In this document: in pieces, positions 55,324 through 63,890 of the stretch | Position numbering within the stretch: the first letter of the stretch is position 1 | How the letters are laid out: the number at the start of each line of letters is the position of its first letter | Source: Pollutimonas nitritireducens | GTDB lineage: Bacteria > Pseudomonadota > Gammaproteobacteria > Burkholderiales > Burkholderiaceae_B | Assembly: GCF_002849615.1 (NCBI RefSeq) | Contig: NZ_PDNV01000014.1 | Location: forward strand, 50,321 to 114,320 | Direction of reading: 5' to 3' | DNA: 64,000 nucleotides | Notes under the pieces: generated by a model | Databases searched by the model: none | What the model saw: the letters and a program-made list of their open reading frames with translations, nothing else | What the model was told of the DNA's origin: nothing | Position numbers and translations under genes: made by a program

Positions 55324-56829
55324 TTAGCCTTCTTCGACGAATGCCTGTTCCCGCTTTTTCCGTATGGAAGGAAGGGCCACCAGCACCACCAGGACAGCGG
55401 CGGCGGCCAGCAAGGACATCGATAATGGGCGGGTCACGAAGGTGGTGTAGTCGCCCCGGGCCAGCAGCAATGCCCGCCGGAAGTTCTCCTCCATCATGGG
55501 TCCCAGCACCAGCCCCAGCAGCAAAGGCGCGCCCTCGCATTTGAGCTTGCTCCAGACGTAGCCAATGAAGCCGAAGGCCGCAGTCATCCAGATGTCGAAG
55601 ACGTTGTAGTTCAACGAATACACACCGATCGTGCAGAACACCAGAATCGCCGGGAACAGGATGCGGTACGGTACGTTGAGCAACTTGACCCACAACCCGA
55701 CCAGGGGCAGGTTCAGAATCACCAGCATCAGGTTGCCTATCCACATCGACACGATCAAACCCCAGAACAGGTCTGGATGGCTGGTCATGACCTGAGGACC
55801 GGGCTGGATGTTGTGGATGGTCATTGCACCGATCATCAGCGCCGTGACCGCATTACCTGGAATGCCCAGGGTCAGCAACGGAATGAAGGAGGCTTGCGAG
55901 CCGGCGTTATTGGCCGATTCCGGGCCGGCCAGACCGGCCGGATGCCCTTTGCCGAAGCGCTCGGGATTCTTCGAGATCTTCTTTTCCAGGGTGTAGGAGG
56001 CAAAGGACGAAAGCACCGCGCCGCCGCCGGGCAGGATGCCCAGTGCGCAACCGACGGCCGTACCGCGAACGGCAGCGGGCCAGGACTCCTTGAACTCCTG
56101 CTTGTTGGGATAAAGGCTGCCGACTTTACCGGTCAGGTCTACCCGCTGGTCCTTGAGCTCGAGGTTGTTCATGATTTCGGAGAAACCGAACACACCCATG
56201 GCGACCACGGCAAAGTCGATGCCATCCTGCAGTTCAGGGATGCCGAAGTCGTAGCGGGCAACGCCCGAGTTCACGTCGGTGCCGACCATACCCAGCAACA
56301 GGCCCAGCAATATCATGCAGATGGCCTTGGGCAGCGAACCCGACGCCAGCACGACTGCACCGATCAGGCCCAATACCATCAGTGAGAAGTATTCGGCCGG
56401 ACCGAACTTGAACGCGACTTCAGCCAGGGGCGGCGCGAAGGCCGCAATCATGAGTGTCGCCACGCACCCGGCAAAGAAAGAGCCCAATGCGGCAATGGCC
56501 AGGGCCGCTCCGGCACGCCCGTTGCGCGCCATCTGGTGGCCATCCAGCACGGTTACCACTGCGGCCGTTTCTCCCGGCAGCGCGACCAAAATTGCTGTGG
56601 TTGATCCGCCATAGGCGGCGCCGTAATAAATACCGGCCAGCATGATCAGGCCGGCCACGGGCGGCAGGACATAGGTGATGGGCAGCAGCATCGCGATGGT
56701 CGGTACCGGGCCGATGCCCGGCAATACGCCGATCAATGTACCCAACAGGCAGCCCAGCAGGCAGTACGCCAGGTTCTCGAACGAGAGCGCGACGGAAAAG
56801 CCCAACGATAAATGTTCAATGAGTTCCAT
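55324..56829 (-). CDS. tctA: Tripartite tricarboxylate transporter large membrane subunit TctA
   Basis: 501 residues with about 10-12 hydrophobic helices. Diagnostic blocks: LIGVLPGIGPVPTIAMLLPITYVLPP, GGSTTAILVALPGETAAVVTVLDGHQMARNGRAG and LGIPGNAVTALMIGAMTIHNIQPGPQ. It is the ion-coupled permease of TTT systems. It sits 15 bases after tctB in one transcription unit. No tctC/bug gene is adjacent, so it must use a receptor encoded elsewhere, such as the two Bug proteins in this window. Confidence 0.95.
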   Translation of the reverse strand: MELIEHLSLGFSVALSFENLAYCLLGCLLGTLIGVLPGIGPVPTIAMLLPITYVLPPVAGLIMLAGIYYGAAYGGSTTAILVALPGETAAVVTVLDGHQMARNGRAGAALAIAALGSFFAGCVATLMIAAFAPPLAEVAFKFGPAEYFSLMVLGLIGAVVLASGSLPKAICMILLGLLLGMVGTDVNSGVARYDFGIPELQDGIDFAVVAMGVFGFSEIMNNLELKDQRVDLTGKVGSLYPNKQEFKESWPAAVRGTAVGCALGILPGGGAVLSSFASYTLEKKISKNPERFGKGHPAGLAGPESANNAGSQASFIPLLTLGIPGNAVTALMIGAMTIHNIQPGPQVMTSHPDLFWGLIVSMWIGNLMLVILNLPLVGLWVKLLNVPYRILFPAILVFCTIGVYSLNYNVFDIWMTAAFGFIGYVWSKLKCEGAPLLLGLVLGPMMEENFRRALLLARGDYTTFVTRPLSMSLLAAAAVLVVLVALPSIRKKREQAFVEEG

Positions 56830-56844
56830 TTTTCAGATTTCCGT

Positions 56845-57306
56845 TTAGTTGCCGAGAAAGCTGGGCCACAAGGGGAAGATCAAACCAAGACCCTTGATGA
56901 ATGCCAGCCATACGAACAGGACGATGAATATCGCGTTGATCGCGGCGACCTTCCAGTTAAAGATGTGGCTTGCCATGCTGCTGAGAAACACCAGCAGGAA
57001 AACCGAGATATAGACACCCAGAAAGTCCAGCACGCTGCCGCACAGCGCGACCGAACCGATCACGACGAAAACGATTTTCCAGTCGAATTTTTCGACTTCG
57101 GTTTCTTCTGCTTTGCTGGATAGTGAACCGAGCGTGACGGTTGCGCCCAACACGGCCAGGCATACGCCCAGCCAGAATGGAAAATACCCGGGGCCCATAC
57201 GGGCAGCGGTGCCCATGGAATAATTGGTCGCGACTAAAGCAAAGCCGACGCCTATGGTGACGAACATAACACCGGACCAGAAGTCCTGTTTATTTCTGAG
57301 CTGCAT
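56845..57306 (-). CDS. tctB: Tripartite tricarboxylate transporter small subunit TctB
   Basis: 153 residues with four hydrophobic segments (FWSGVMFVTIGVGFALVATNY, YFPFWLGVCLAVLGATVTLG, IVFVVIGSVALCGSVLDFLGVYISVFLLVFLS, and AINAIFIVLFVWLAFIKGLG) and the conserved GTAARMGPGYFPFWLG. A GGGAG ribosome-binding site lies about 10 bases before ATG 57306. With tctA it makes the membrane part of a TTT importer. Confidence 0.93.
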   Translation of the reverse strand: MQLRNKQDFWSGVMFVTIGVGFALVATNYSMGTAARMGPGYFPFWLGVCLAVLGATVTLGSLSSKAEETEVEKFDWKIVFVVIGSVALCGSVLDFLGVYISVFLLVFLSSMASHIFNWKVAAINAIFIVLFVWLAFIKGLGLIFPLWPSFLGN

Positions 57307-57470
57307 GTTGACGAAAACTCCCTGACAGCGAGGTGGGACAAGATATTCCCAGGTGTATCTGCACGAGTTTCTGCGCTTCGCGAGAACATTCAGACAGCCC
57401 TGGATATCGAAAGGTGAGGAATGGTAATAGAGAGGGGGAGGGCTGAGAAGCCAGATGGGGTTTAGTTGGT

Positions 57471-57484
57471 CTAGGGTTTACCCC
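57471..57484. repeat. CTAGGGTTTACCCC element (copy 1)
   Basis: GGGT-TT-ACCC is an inverted repeat inside CTAGGGTTTACCCC, in the 335-base gap between tctB and the zapB-like gene. The same 13 bases recur at 63878-63890. The rest of this gap shows AT-rich tracts and repeated TGAAAGG units but no further recognisable feature. Confidence 0.5.
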
Positions 57485-57641
57485 AGAAAAGCGCGTTTTT
57501 CTGCCTTCGCGCCCCTTATCCGGCAGTTTCAAGCGCGTCATGAAAGAAAACTGAAAGGTTTTGGAAAGAGGGGTGAAAGGTTATGATTGGTTTTTATTTT
57601 TCCCTATCCACATCGGTCTGGGATGGTTTACGATAACGCCC

Positions 57642-58046
57642 ATGTTGCAAGATCTAGATTCTCTCGCTGCCCGTATCGGGCAAATGGTACAGTTCGCTCG
57701 TCAGCTTCAAAGCGAACGTGCTGCCTTGCAGGCTCGCCTTAAAAATCTCGAGGACGAGCGCTCCGCCTTGCGCGACCAACTATTGCGGCGCGAAGCCGAA
57801 TACGCGTCCATGGCGCAGCGCGTCAGTGTGCACGAAGCCGAGATGAACACGCTTCGTTCCGCTGCCGATACCGCGCAGGCCACGCTGCAAATAGAGGTTA
57901 CTCAGTTCAAGACCGAGTGCGAAGCACTCAAGCATAAGCTTGCCGCCAGCCAGTCCGATACCTCGCGTTTGTGCCTCGTTGCCGACAAGGCCCGCGAACA
58001 TATCGATTTAATTTTAATGCGCCTGCCCGGCGCACCGCAGGAGTAG
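57642..58046 (+). CDS. ZapB-like coiled-coil protein
   Basis: 134 residues from ATG 57642, almost entirely predicted coiled coil from residue 10 to about 110 (RQLQSERAALQARLKNLEDERSALRDQLLRREAEY). Precedes zapA by six bases, the usual place in Burkholderiales for the small coiled-coil protein that may assist Z-ring assembly. A TACGAT hexamer lies 7 bases before the ATG, so a leaderless start or an earlier GTG is possible. Function inferred from context. Confidence 0.8.
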   Translation: MLQDLDSLAARIGQMVQFARQLQSERAALQARLKNLEDERSALRDQLLRREAEYASMAQRVSVHEAEMNTLRSAADTAQATLQIEVTQFKTECEALKHKLAASQSDTSRLCLVADKAREHIDLILMRLPGAPQE

Positions 58047-58052
58047 AGTATT

Positions 58053-58367
58053 ATGGAACGCATAGACGTATCCATTCTTGGCCGGGATTACTCTTTAGCC
58101 TGCATGCCCGCCGAAAAAGACGCCCTCCTGGCAGCGGTGCGTCACGTTGATCAACGCATGCTTGGTGTAAAAGGTTCGGGCAAGGTTGCTAGCAATGAAC
58201 GCATTGCCGTCATGGCTGCAATTCAGATCGCGGTCGAACTTTTAGCCATGCGCGCACCCGACGGTCCGTTAAGCAATCTTGCACTGGGCGATTTCAAGCG
58301 TAAAATTGACGACATGAACAACATGCTCGACCAAGTCGTCGGGCCAGCAAATCAAGCTCAAAGGTAG
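58053..58367 (+). CDS. zapA: Cell division protein ZapA
   Basis: 104 residues. RIDVSILGRDYSLACMPAEKDALLAAVRHVDQRM is the conserved N-terminal globular part and the rest is the dimerising helix (IQIAVELLAMRAPDG...KIDDMNNMLDQVV). It promotes FtsZ bundling at the division site. Followed directly by 6S RNA, a conserved proteobacterial gene order. Confidence 0.95.
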   Translation: MERIDVSILGRDYSLACMPAEKDALLAAVRHVDQRMLGVKGSGKVASNERIAVMAAIQIAVELLAMRAPDGPLSNLALGDFKRKIDDMNNMLDQVVGPANQAQR

Positions 58368-58416
58368 AAGCAACATCACAGTTTTCGGATATTGCAATTC
58401 AATATCCACCAGTTAG

Positions 58417-58594
58417 TCCCTGCCGTGCTCGTGACCTTGGCCATACATTCCTTGAACCAATGCTTTTGGCATACAGGTTGCTGGATTGACAAGTGGGCGT
58501 GCTCTCCATTTATGGCGAACCCGAAGCTTGACTGAAGGCGACCACCTTGAACCCTCGGTTCCAGGATGCCGGCCTAGACGGCACAGGCGGGGCA
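58417..58594 (+). ncRNA. ssrS: 6S RNA
   Basis: Starts about 50 bases after zapA. The 5' CCCTGCCGTGC pairs with the 3' GCACAGGCGGGG to close the long hairpin, with one bulged A. Internal family features are the CCTTGAACC and the AAGCTTGACTGAAGGCG region near the central bubble. Position after zapA and the closing stem are typical of betaproteobacterial 6S RNA, which binds sigma-70 RNA polymerase in stationary phase. The ends are estimated from the closing stem. Confidence 0.92.
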
Positions 58595-58601
58595 ATTTTT
58601 C

Positions 58602-58630
58602 AAAGCTCGTCTTCGGACGAGCTTTTCTTT
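58602..58630 (+). terminator. Rho-independent terminator after 6S RNA
   Basis: AAAGCTCGTC-TTCG-GACGAGCTTT is a perfect 10-bp stem with a stable UUCG tetraloop, followed by TTTCTTTT. It ends the 6S transcript 15 bases before the next start codon region. Confidence 0.9.
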
Positions 58631-58644
58631 TATGGGATGACACT

Positions 58645-59379
58645 ATGTATCGATCAAGGCAGAACTGGAAATGGCTATGTGGACTGGCGTTGTGCGTTAG
58701 TGCAAGCACCACGACGCTGCCTGTGCTGGCGCAGCAAGAGGGCGAAGAAACCAAAGGCGGGAAGTGGCCGCAAGCAAGTCTACGCGCTGAAGCCTCCGAG
58801 CAGATCGCGCAGGACACCGTGAGAATCACACTTGCATCCGAAGTCAGCGACACTACGCAGTCGGCCGTCGCCAAAGCGCTCAGCAAGACACTGCAAAGCG
58901 TAATGACCGACGCCAAGGGGGACGCCAAGGTGGAGGTTACCAGCGGCAACTACCATGTTTGGCCCATGAATGATGAGAAGGGAAAAATATCCAATTGGCG
59001 CGGACGCGGCGAAATTTTTCTTAAATCTACTGATTTTGCAGCGGCATCCGAACTGGCCGCACAACTAAGCGATCGCATGCCCATTGCCAATCTGGACTTC
59101 TCGGTGTCGCCAAAAGTGCGGGCGAAACAGGAGGAAGCCTTGCTGGCGCAAGCAGTCAAGGCTTTTGGTCAACGGGCTCAGGCATTGACTGACGCGCTTG
59201 GCTTTGCCAGCTATTCCATACGCAACATCGACCTGAGCGCTGCGGGAGCCCAATATCAATCGGCTCAGCGCATGGTCGGGATGGCCGCGGACAAATCCAG
59301 CGTTCCTCTGGAAGGCGGCACGGAGACTGTCACCGTGTCAATTCACGGCTCGATTTTTTTACAGACCATGCAAAAATAA
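58645..59379 (+). CDS. SIMPL-domain (DUF541) periplasmic protein
   Basis: 244 residues from ATG 58645. A signal peptide ends near LPVLAQ. The SIMPL fold is seen as [22 protein letters not shown] at the start of the mature part, [19 protein letters not shown] and a C-terminal [26 protein letters not shown] end. SIMPL proteins (BP26/OMP28 type) have poorly defined roles in envelope stress or signalling. Its last 50 bases overlap the convergent lgt gene. A terminator just upstream shields it from 6S transcription, so it needs its own promoter. Confidence 0.85.
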   Translation: MYRSRQNWKWLCGLALCVSASTTTLPVLAQQEGEETKGGKWPQASLRAEASEQIAQDTVRITLASEVSDTTQSAVAKALSKTLQSVMTDAKGDAKVEVTSGNYHVWPMNDEKGKISNWRGRGEIFLKSTDFAAASELAAQLSDRMPIANLDFSVSPKVRAKQEEALLAQAVKAFGQRAQALTDALGFASYSIRNIDLSAAGAQYQSAQRMVGMAADKSSVPLEGGTETVTVSIHGSIFLQTMQK

Positions 59380-60127
59380 TGGCACCGGCCAGGACCATGG
59401 GCAGCGACAATAGCTGGCCCATCGACAGGCCGCCCGCCAACAGGCCCAAGTAGTTGTCGGGCTCTCGCGTAAATTCGGCCAGGAATCTGAAAGTGCCGTA
59501 GCCCATGAGAAATACGGCACTCACCTGGCCAACAGGCCGTTTCTTGCGGGCGAACAGCCAGACCAGCGCAAATAAGGCGAATCCTTCCAGGCCCATTTCG
59601 TATAACTGCGAAGGATGCCGTGCAATGCCGTCACCGGTATGAGGGAACACCATGCCCCACGGCAATGTAGTCGGTCGACCCCATAGCTCGCCATTGATGA
59701 AATTGCCCAAGCGCCCGGCCGCCAAGCCCAATGGGATCAGTGGCGCAACAAAATCTCCGACTTCCAACAGTGATTTGTTTCGCTTGCGCGCGAAGAGTAG
59801 CAATACGATGATAACGCCCACCAGCCCGCCATGGAACGACATGCCACCTTGCCATAAATAAAAGATTTCAAGCGGGTGGGCCAGATACTCGGCGGGCTTG
59901 TAGAACAAGACATAGCCCAGGCGGCCGCCGATGACTACACCGAGTACGCAATAGAAGATGACGTCTTCAAGGTCGCGCAGGCTAAGGTCGGTATATCCCC
60001 TGTTTATACGCCATCGCCCCAGCACCCATACCAATGCAAAGCCTACGAGATACATGAGACCATACCAATGTATGGCCACCGGCCCGATTTGCAGGGCAAT
60101 GGGATCAATTTGCGGATAGTGAAGCAT
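59330..60127 (-). CDS. lgt: Prolipoprotein diacylglyceryl transferase
   Basis: 265 residues with seven membrane helices. The Lgt signature [16 protein letters not shown] is complete, with [12 protein letters not shown] and [17 protein letters not shown] upstream, and [13 protein letters not shown]. It transfers the diacylglyceryl group to lipobox Cys residues, for example those of Pal and the ChaN-like protein here. Overlaps the SIMPL gene 3' end by 50 bases. Confidence 0.97.
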   Translation of the reverse strand: MLHYPQIDPIALQIGPVAIHWYGLMYLVGFALVWVLGRWRINRGYTDLSLRDLEDVIFYCVLGVVIGGRLGYVLFYKPAEYLAHPLEIFYLWQGGMSFHGGLVGVIIVLLLFARKRNKSLLEVGDFVAPLIPLGLAAGRLGNFINGELWGRPTTLPWGMVFPHTGDGIARHPSQLYEMGLEGFALFALVWLFARKKRPVGQVSAVFLMGYGTFRFLAEFTREPDNYLGLLAGGLSMGQLLSLPMVLAGAIIFAWSVKKSSRELTR

Positions 60128-60229
60128 GGCTTTGATTGTCTTGTTGAAATATGGCCGATAATACCGCGAACCAGGCCGAGCTGGCCTGGTTCGAATCCGG
60201 CATCTCCTTATAACGTAGTCAGGTTGTTT

Positions 60230-60577
60230 ATGTATTCACGTTCACTCATCGCTTTATTGTGCTGTGCCAGCTTCGGTTCGAGCTCAAATGTGGCTGCTCA
60301 GACCACCGGCATTGATCTGGCCAAATCCAACAATTGCCTGGCATGCCATCAGGTCGACAAGAAAAGAGTTGGCCCTTCATTTTCACTGGTTGCACAGCGA
60401 TTCGCCTATCAGGAAGGCGCGTTGGAATACCTGGCCCAAGCCATACGGCATGGCGGGCGCGGTCGGTGGGGCGCCGTACCCATGCCTGCCCAGCCGCATG
60501 TAAGCCCGGGGGATGCCCGGTTGATTGCTGCGTGGATACTGTCGCTGGCCGACCAGGGTTTGCCAGAAATCAAGTAG
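60230..60577 (+). CDS. Small c-type cytochrome
   Basis: 115 residues. A signal peptide ends near NVAAQ. The haem site is Cys36-x2-Cys39-His40 (CLACH), and the axial Met lies in GAVPMPAQP. The pattern [21 protein letters not shown] and [13 protein letters not shown] is the class I cytochrome c551/c552 type. It is a soluble periplasmic electron carrier, donor or acceptor unknown. Starts from ATG 60230 in the divergent gap to lgt. Confidence 0.93.
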   Translation: MYSRSLIALLCCASFGSSSNVAAQTTGIDLAKSNNCLACHQVDKKRVGPSFSLVAQRFAYQEGALEYLAQAIRHGGRGRWGAVPMPAQPHVSPGDARLIAAWILSLADQGLPEIK

Positions 60578-60617
60578 CGTTCGGAGTCATAGTTGATGTC
60601 ATAGCGACATGAGTAAG

Positions 60618-61598
60618 TCAGGGGCGCTGGACGCTTACGTGGACAGCGCTACGGTTGTCTTTGGTTGTCAATCTCGCCAATACCGCCACAATGGCCAGGG
60701 TCACCAGGACGCGGCCGACGAGTATTACCCATAGGTCTGCACCCAAAGCCATTAGCAGGAGGGTGTCTTCAATCAGGGAATGAGACAGCGATAGCCACGA
60801 CAAGGCCAGCAGCCGTGTTCGCGGTGAGAAGTCTTGCTTTTCCGCTTCTTCGATGATTAGGGCGCCGCCGTAGGTGAGCCCAAGCAACACCCCAACGGTG
60901 GTGACCGGCGCGACCTGCGCGTTCAGACCGGAAACGCGAAGCAAGGGCATGATGGCGGCCGTGATACGCCGCGTAATGCCCAGCTGCTCCAGCACGTCCA
61001 GTATGACGACGAGGACCACAATGATTACGAAGGTCAGGGCCAGTGAGAATGCGGTGGCTCGTATCCACTCCAGGTAGCCGTTCGATGCGGTGACGACCGC
61101 GGCATCCGACCCTCTGAGCCATTCGAACGAGACAGGGTCGGACAGGTATCCAGTGAAATGACACGCCCATGCCACAGCGGCACCGTAGACCAGAGCGGTC
61201 CCGACGCGCAGCGCGCCGGTGAGCCAGAATCCCGCTCCTGCCCGCCTAACAATGGCCTGCTCTACGGGTAGACCATGCGCGAAGAGCATCATGGCGCACA
61301 GGGCGCTGAGCTGTCCGGCCGTCATATCTATAGTGCCTGCCAGGCCGCTCAGCGAGGCGATACCGCCGTATATTCCGATCAGCAGCGTAGTGGCCCAGAT
61401 GATGCCGGCTTCGGGGGGAAGGTTCAAGAGGGACATGGCCGGTGCAATGAGGCGTCCCGCGAGATCCACCAGGCCGAAGTTCTGCGCGATCTGCACGATC
61501 ACCATGACGGGAAGCATCACTTTGCTGACAGCAATAAACATGTGCCAGCTGCGCCACAGCATGGTCTTTGGATACGAGAGCATCACGCTTCCCAGCAT
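60618..61598 (-). CDS. Nucleoside-recognition (Gate) domain membrane protein
   Basis: 326 residues with about eight to nine hydrophobic segments. The two Gate-domain halves begin near VMVIVQIAQNFGLVDLAGRLIAPAMSLLNLPPEAGIIW and VVILDVLEQLGITRRITAAIMPLLRVSGLN. This is the YjiG/YjiH-SpmA/B type family; transport or signalling roles are suggested for it, with no defined substrate. It lies between a cytochrome and hpd with no obvious partner. Confidence 0.8.
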   Translation of the reverse strand: MLGSVMLSYPKTMLWRSWHMFIAVSKVMLPVMVIVQIAQNFGLVDLAGRLIAPAMSLLNLPPEAGIIWATTLLIGIYGGIASLSGLAGTIDMTAGQLSALCAMMLFAHGLPVEQAIVRRAGAGFWLTGALRVGTALVYGAAVAWACHFTGYLSDPVSFEWLRGSDAAVVTASNGYLEWIRATAFSLALTFVIIVVLVVILDVLEQLGITRRITAAIMPLLRVSGLNAQVAPVTTVGVLLGLTYGGALIIEEAEKQDFSPRTRLLALSWLSLSHSLIEDTLLLMALGADLWVILVGRVLVTLAIVAVLARLTTKDNRSAVHVSVQRP

Positions 61599-61661
61599 AT
61601 TGAGTGCAGCGATTTTATCGGTTTTCAGGCAAGGGGGTTACCCCTTTCCCCAAACCCGATT

Positions 61662-62774
61662 TTATTCGATGTTTTTCAGCACGCCTCTGCGCATTTGGTC
61701 AAGTTCGATCGATTCGAACAGTGCCTTGAAGTTGCCCTCGCCAAAACCTTCATTGCCCTTGCGCTGGATGATTTCAAAAAAGATGGGGCCGATTTGATTT
61801 TCAGTAAATATTTGCAGCAATAGCCCGCCCTCTGCAGCACCGTCCAGGAGGATCTTGTTCGCCTGCAGGCGAGCGACATCCTCGCCGTGGCTGGGCAGGC
61901 GACGGTCGAGCAGCTCGTAATACGTGTCTGGCGTATCCAGGAACTGGAGGCCGGCATTTCGCAATTGTTCTACTGTGGCATAGATATTGTCAGTCGCCAG
62001 GGCGATGTGCTGTATACCCTCGCCACGGTAGAGATCCAGATACTCCTGAATCTGGCCTTTTTCCTCGGTGCCTTCTTCATTGATCGGAATGCGGATGTTT
62101 CCGCAAGGTGAGGTCATGGCCTTGGACTTCACGCCTGTCACCTTGCCTTCAATGTCAAAGTAACGAACTTCGCGGAAGTTGAACAGCCGCTCATAGAACT
62201 CGGCCCACTCGTCCATTCGACCTTTGTGCACATTGTGGGTCAGATGATCCACGATCGTGAGGCCGGCGCCCGCGTGATTGAGGTCGGTCTGGGCGGTGGC
62301 GGGTTCAATGGGTTCGAAGTCGACGTCATAGATACTGATGTCGCCAATCCCCCCATGACCCTGCTTTCCTTGCCAGCGATCCACCAAATAGATAAGCGAA
62401 TCGCCTATGCCTTTGATGGCGGGAATGTTCAATTCCATGGGACCGCTACGCGAGTCAAAACCCCATGCTCCCAATTCAAGAGCGCGCTTGTAGGCTTTTC
62501 CGGCGTCATCCACACGAAACGCGATCGCGCAAATGGACGGCCCGTGCAGCCGTGCAAAGCGTTGGGCGAAGGAGTCGGGCTCCGCATTGACTAGGAAATT
62601 GATTCCTCCTTGGCGATAAAGCGTAACGTTCTTGTTGCGATGTTTTGCGATGGCCTTGAAGCCTAGCGTCTCGAATACCTTTCCCAGTGCGATCGGGTCG
62701 GGGGCTGTGTATTCGATGAATTCGAAACCTGCGGTGCCCATGGGGTTGTCCCAAGGCTGTAATGGAGTGCTCAT
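61662..62774 (-). CDS. hpd: 4-hydroxyphenylpyruvate dioxygenase
   Basis: 370 residues. Two VOC modules. The iron ligands are in [23 protein letters not shown] (His), [12 protein letters not shown] (His) and [12 protein letters not shown] (Glu). [11 protein letters not shown] opens the N-terminal half. It converts 4-hydroxyphenylpyruvate to homogentisate in tyrosine catabolism. hmgA and fahA are not adjacent. Divergent from an Lrp/AsnC regulator that is the likely activator. Confidence 0.96.
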   Translation of the reverse strand: MSTPLQPWDNPMGTAGFEFIEYTAPDPIALGKVFETLGFKAIAKHRNKNVTLYRQGGINFLVNAEPDSFAQRFARLHGPSICAIAFRVDDAGKAYKRALELGAWGFDSRSGPMELNIPAIKGIGDSLIYLVDRWQGKQGHGGIGDISIYDVDFEPIEPATAQTDLNHAGAGLTIVDHLTHNVHKGRMDEWAEFYERLFNFREVRYFDIEGKVTGVKSKAMTSPCGNIRIPINEEGTEEKGQIQEYLDLYRGEGIQHIALATDNIYATVEQLRNAGLQFLDTPDTYYELLDRRLPSHGEDVARLQANKILLDGAAEGGLLLQIFTENQIGPIFFEIIQRKGNEGFGEGNFKALFESIELDQMRRGVLKNIE

Positions 62775-62917
62775 GTCGGGCTCCTGCTATGTGCTGCAGC
62801 GGTTATGGGGATAGCAAGATTTTAAGCAATACGTCTTGGCAGGCGCTTGCGAAATACCCTTGATAGAATGTGGTTAAAGCAATCTACTACTGAAAGACAT
62901 GCGAATTGAGGCAGCTT

Positions 62918-63394
62918 ATGGCGCAAAACGATTTAGACCGGATAGATAAGCAAATTTTGGCCGAGTTGCAGCGCAATGGGCGTCTTAGTAACCAGGACCT
63001 TGCCGACAAAGTTGCGCTGTCCCCCAGCCCCTGCTTGCGCCGGGTACGACGGCTGGAAGACGAGGGCTATATCCAGCGCTATGTGGCGCTGGTCGACCCC
63101 GAAAAGCTTGGTCTCAAGTTGCTGGCGTATGTGACGATCCGGCTGAACAAGATTCATCGTGCAAGCCATGCACCTATTTCCGACTTCGCGCATGATGTGC
63201 AAGATTGGCCGGAAGTTGTAGAGTGCTACGCGATGTCAGGCGAGATGGACTACTTGCTGCGCGTCCAGGTCGAGGATCTTACTCAATTCTCCCGTTTTGC
63301 CATGGACAAGCTCATGCAGCATCCGGCCGTAGTCGACATGAGATCCAGCTTCACCTTGCAGCGCATTAAAGAGACAACCGAGCTGGCTGTATAG
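62918..63394 (+). CDS. Lrp/AsnC-family regulator
   Basis: 158 residues from ATG 62918 (GAGG lies 7 bases upstream; TTG 62906 less likely). N-terminal HTH: DRIDKQILAELQRNGRLSNQDLADKVALSPSPCLRRVRRLEDEG; C-terminal RAM ligand-binding domain with VVECYAMSGEMDYLLRVQV. Divergent from hpd, and amino-acid-sensing regulators of this family commonly control aromatic amino-acid catabolism, so tyrosine or phenylalanine response is probable. Confidence 0.93.
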   Translation: MAQNDLDRIDKQILAELQRNGRLSNQDLADKVALSPSPCLRRVRRLEDEGYIQRYVALVDPEKLGLKLLAYVTIRLNKIHRASHAPISDFAHDVQDWPEVVECYAMSGEMDYLLRVQVEDLTQFSRFAMDKLMQHPAVVDMRSSFTLQRIKETTELAV

Positions 63395-63462
63395 CGCCTG
63401 GAATGACGGAGTCATGACCGGCATTTTTCATGGGGTCTGAAGAATCCTTTCGAAACAGTCCG

Positions 63463-63484
63463 CTTCCTCTATATATAGAGGAAG
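63463..63484. repeat. 22-bp perfect palindrome
   Basis: CTTCCTCTATA and its exact reverse complement TATAGAGGAAG meet with no spacer. It is 69 bases after the Lrp/AsnC stop. No T-run follows, so it is not a standard terminator; the AT centre suits a protein-binding site rather than an RNA hairpin. Confidence 0.8.
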
Positions 63485-63824
63485 GAGATGGGGGCGGTTT
63501 TCTGTAACGGTCGACGCCATATGTCGTTGGCCATCCCTATCGGTATAGTACGTGGCGACATGTTTATACGGCCAGCGGTCCGTCTTCTATAGATGGGGGA
63601 GACGAATTCTCAGTGTTGCCACCGGATCCGAGTGGTGTGGATGGACAGCCCGGCATGGTGGAATGGCTAAAACACCCTAATTCCGTCGCTTTCACCTTCC
63701 CCCGGCCCATGCCCTGAAATTATTTTCCGCGCACTCCTAAAATATATTTCATTTTTGTTTCAACAGCTTACGTGCGGGCCGTGCGCGTGGCGTCGCGTTT
63801 CTATTGATTTGGCCCGAATTGCGT

Positions 63825-63854
63825 TTGCGCGGCGCAAAATACCTGTGCTATAGT
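63825..63854 (+). promoter_or_regulatory. Strong-looking sigma-70 promoter toward the right edge
   Basis: TTGCGC (63825-63830) and TATAGT (63849-63854) are separated by 18 bases, with an AT-rich tract upstream. The product lies beyond the window. The downstream TTCGTTCTTCGCTGCTCC is reminiscent of stable-RNA leaders in Burkholderiales, which I could not confirm. Confidence 0.45.
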
Positions 63855-63877
63855 TTCGTTCTTCGCTGCTCCACCAC

Positions 63878-63890
63878 CTAGGGTTTACCC
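63878..63890. repeat. CTAGGGTTTACCC element (copy 2)
   Basis: Identical over 13 bases to the element at 57471-57483. Here it lies about 30 bases downstream of a putative -10, at a position where a repressor could act. Confidence 0.5.

Noticed and set aside
63650..63720. tRNA-Leu-like start GCCCGGCATGGTGGAATGGCTAAAAC
   Set aside because: The bases resemble a tRNA 5' half, but no anticodon stem, T-loop GTTCRA or closing acceptor arm follows.
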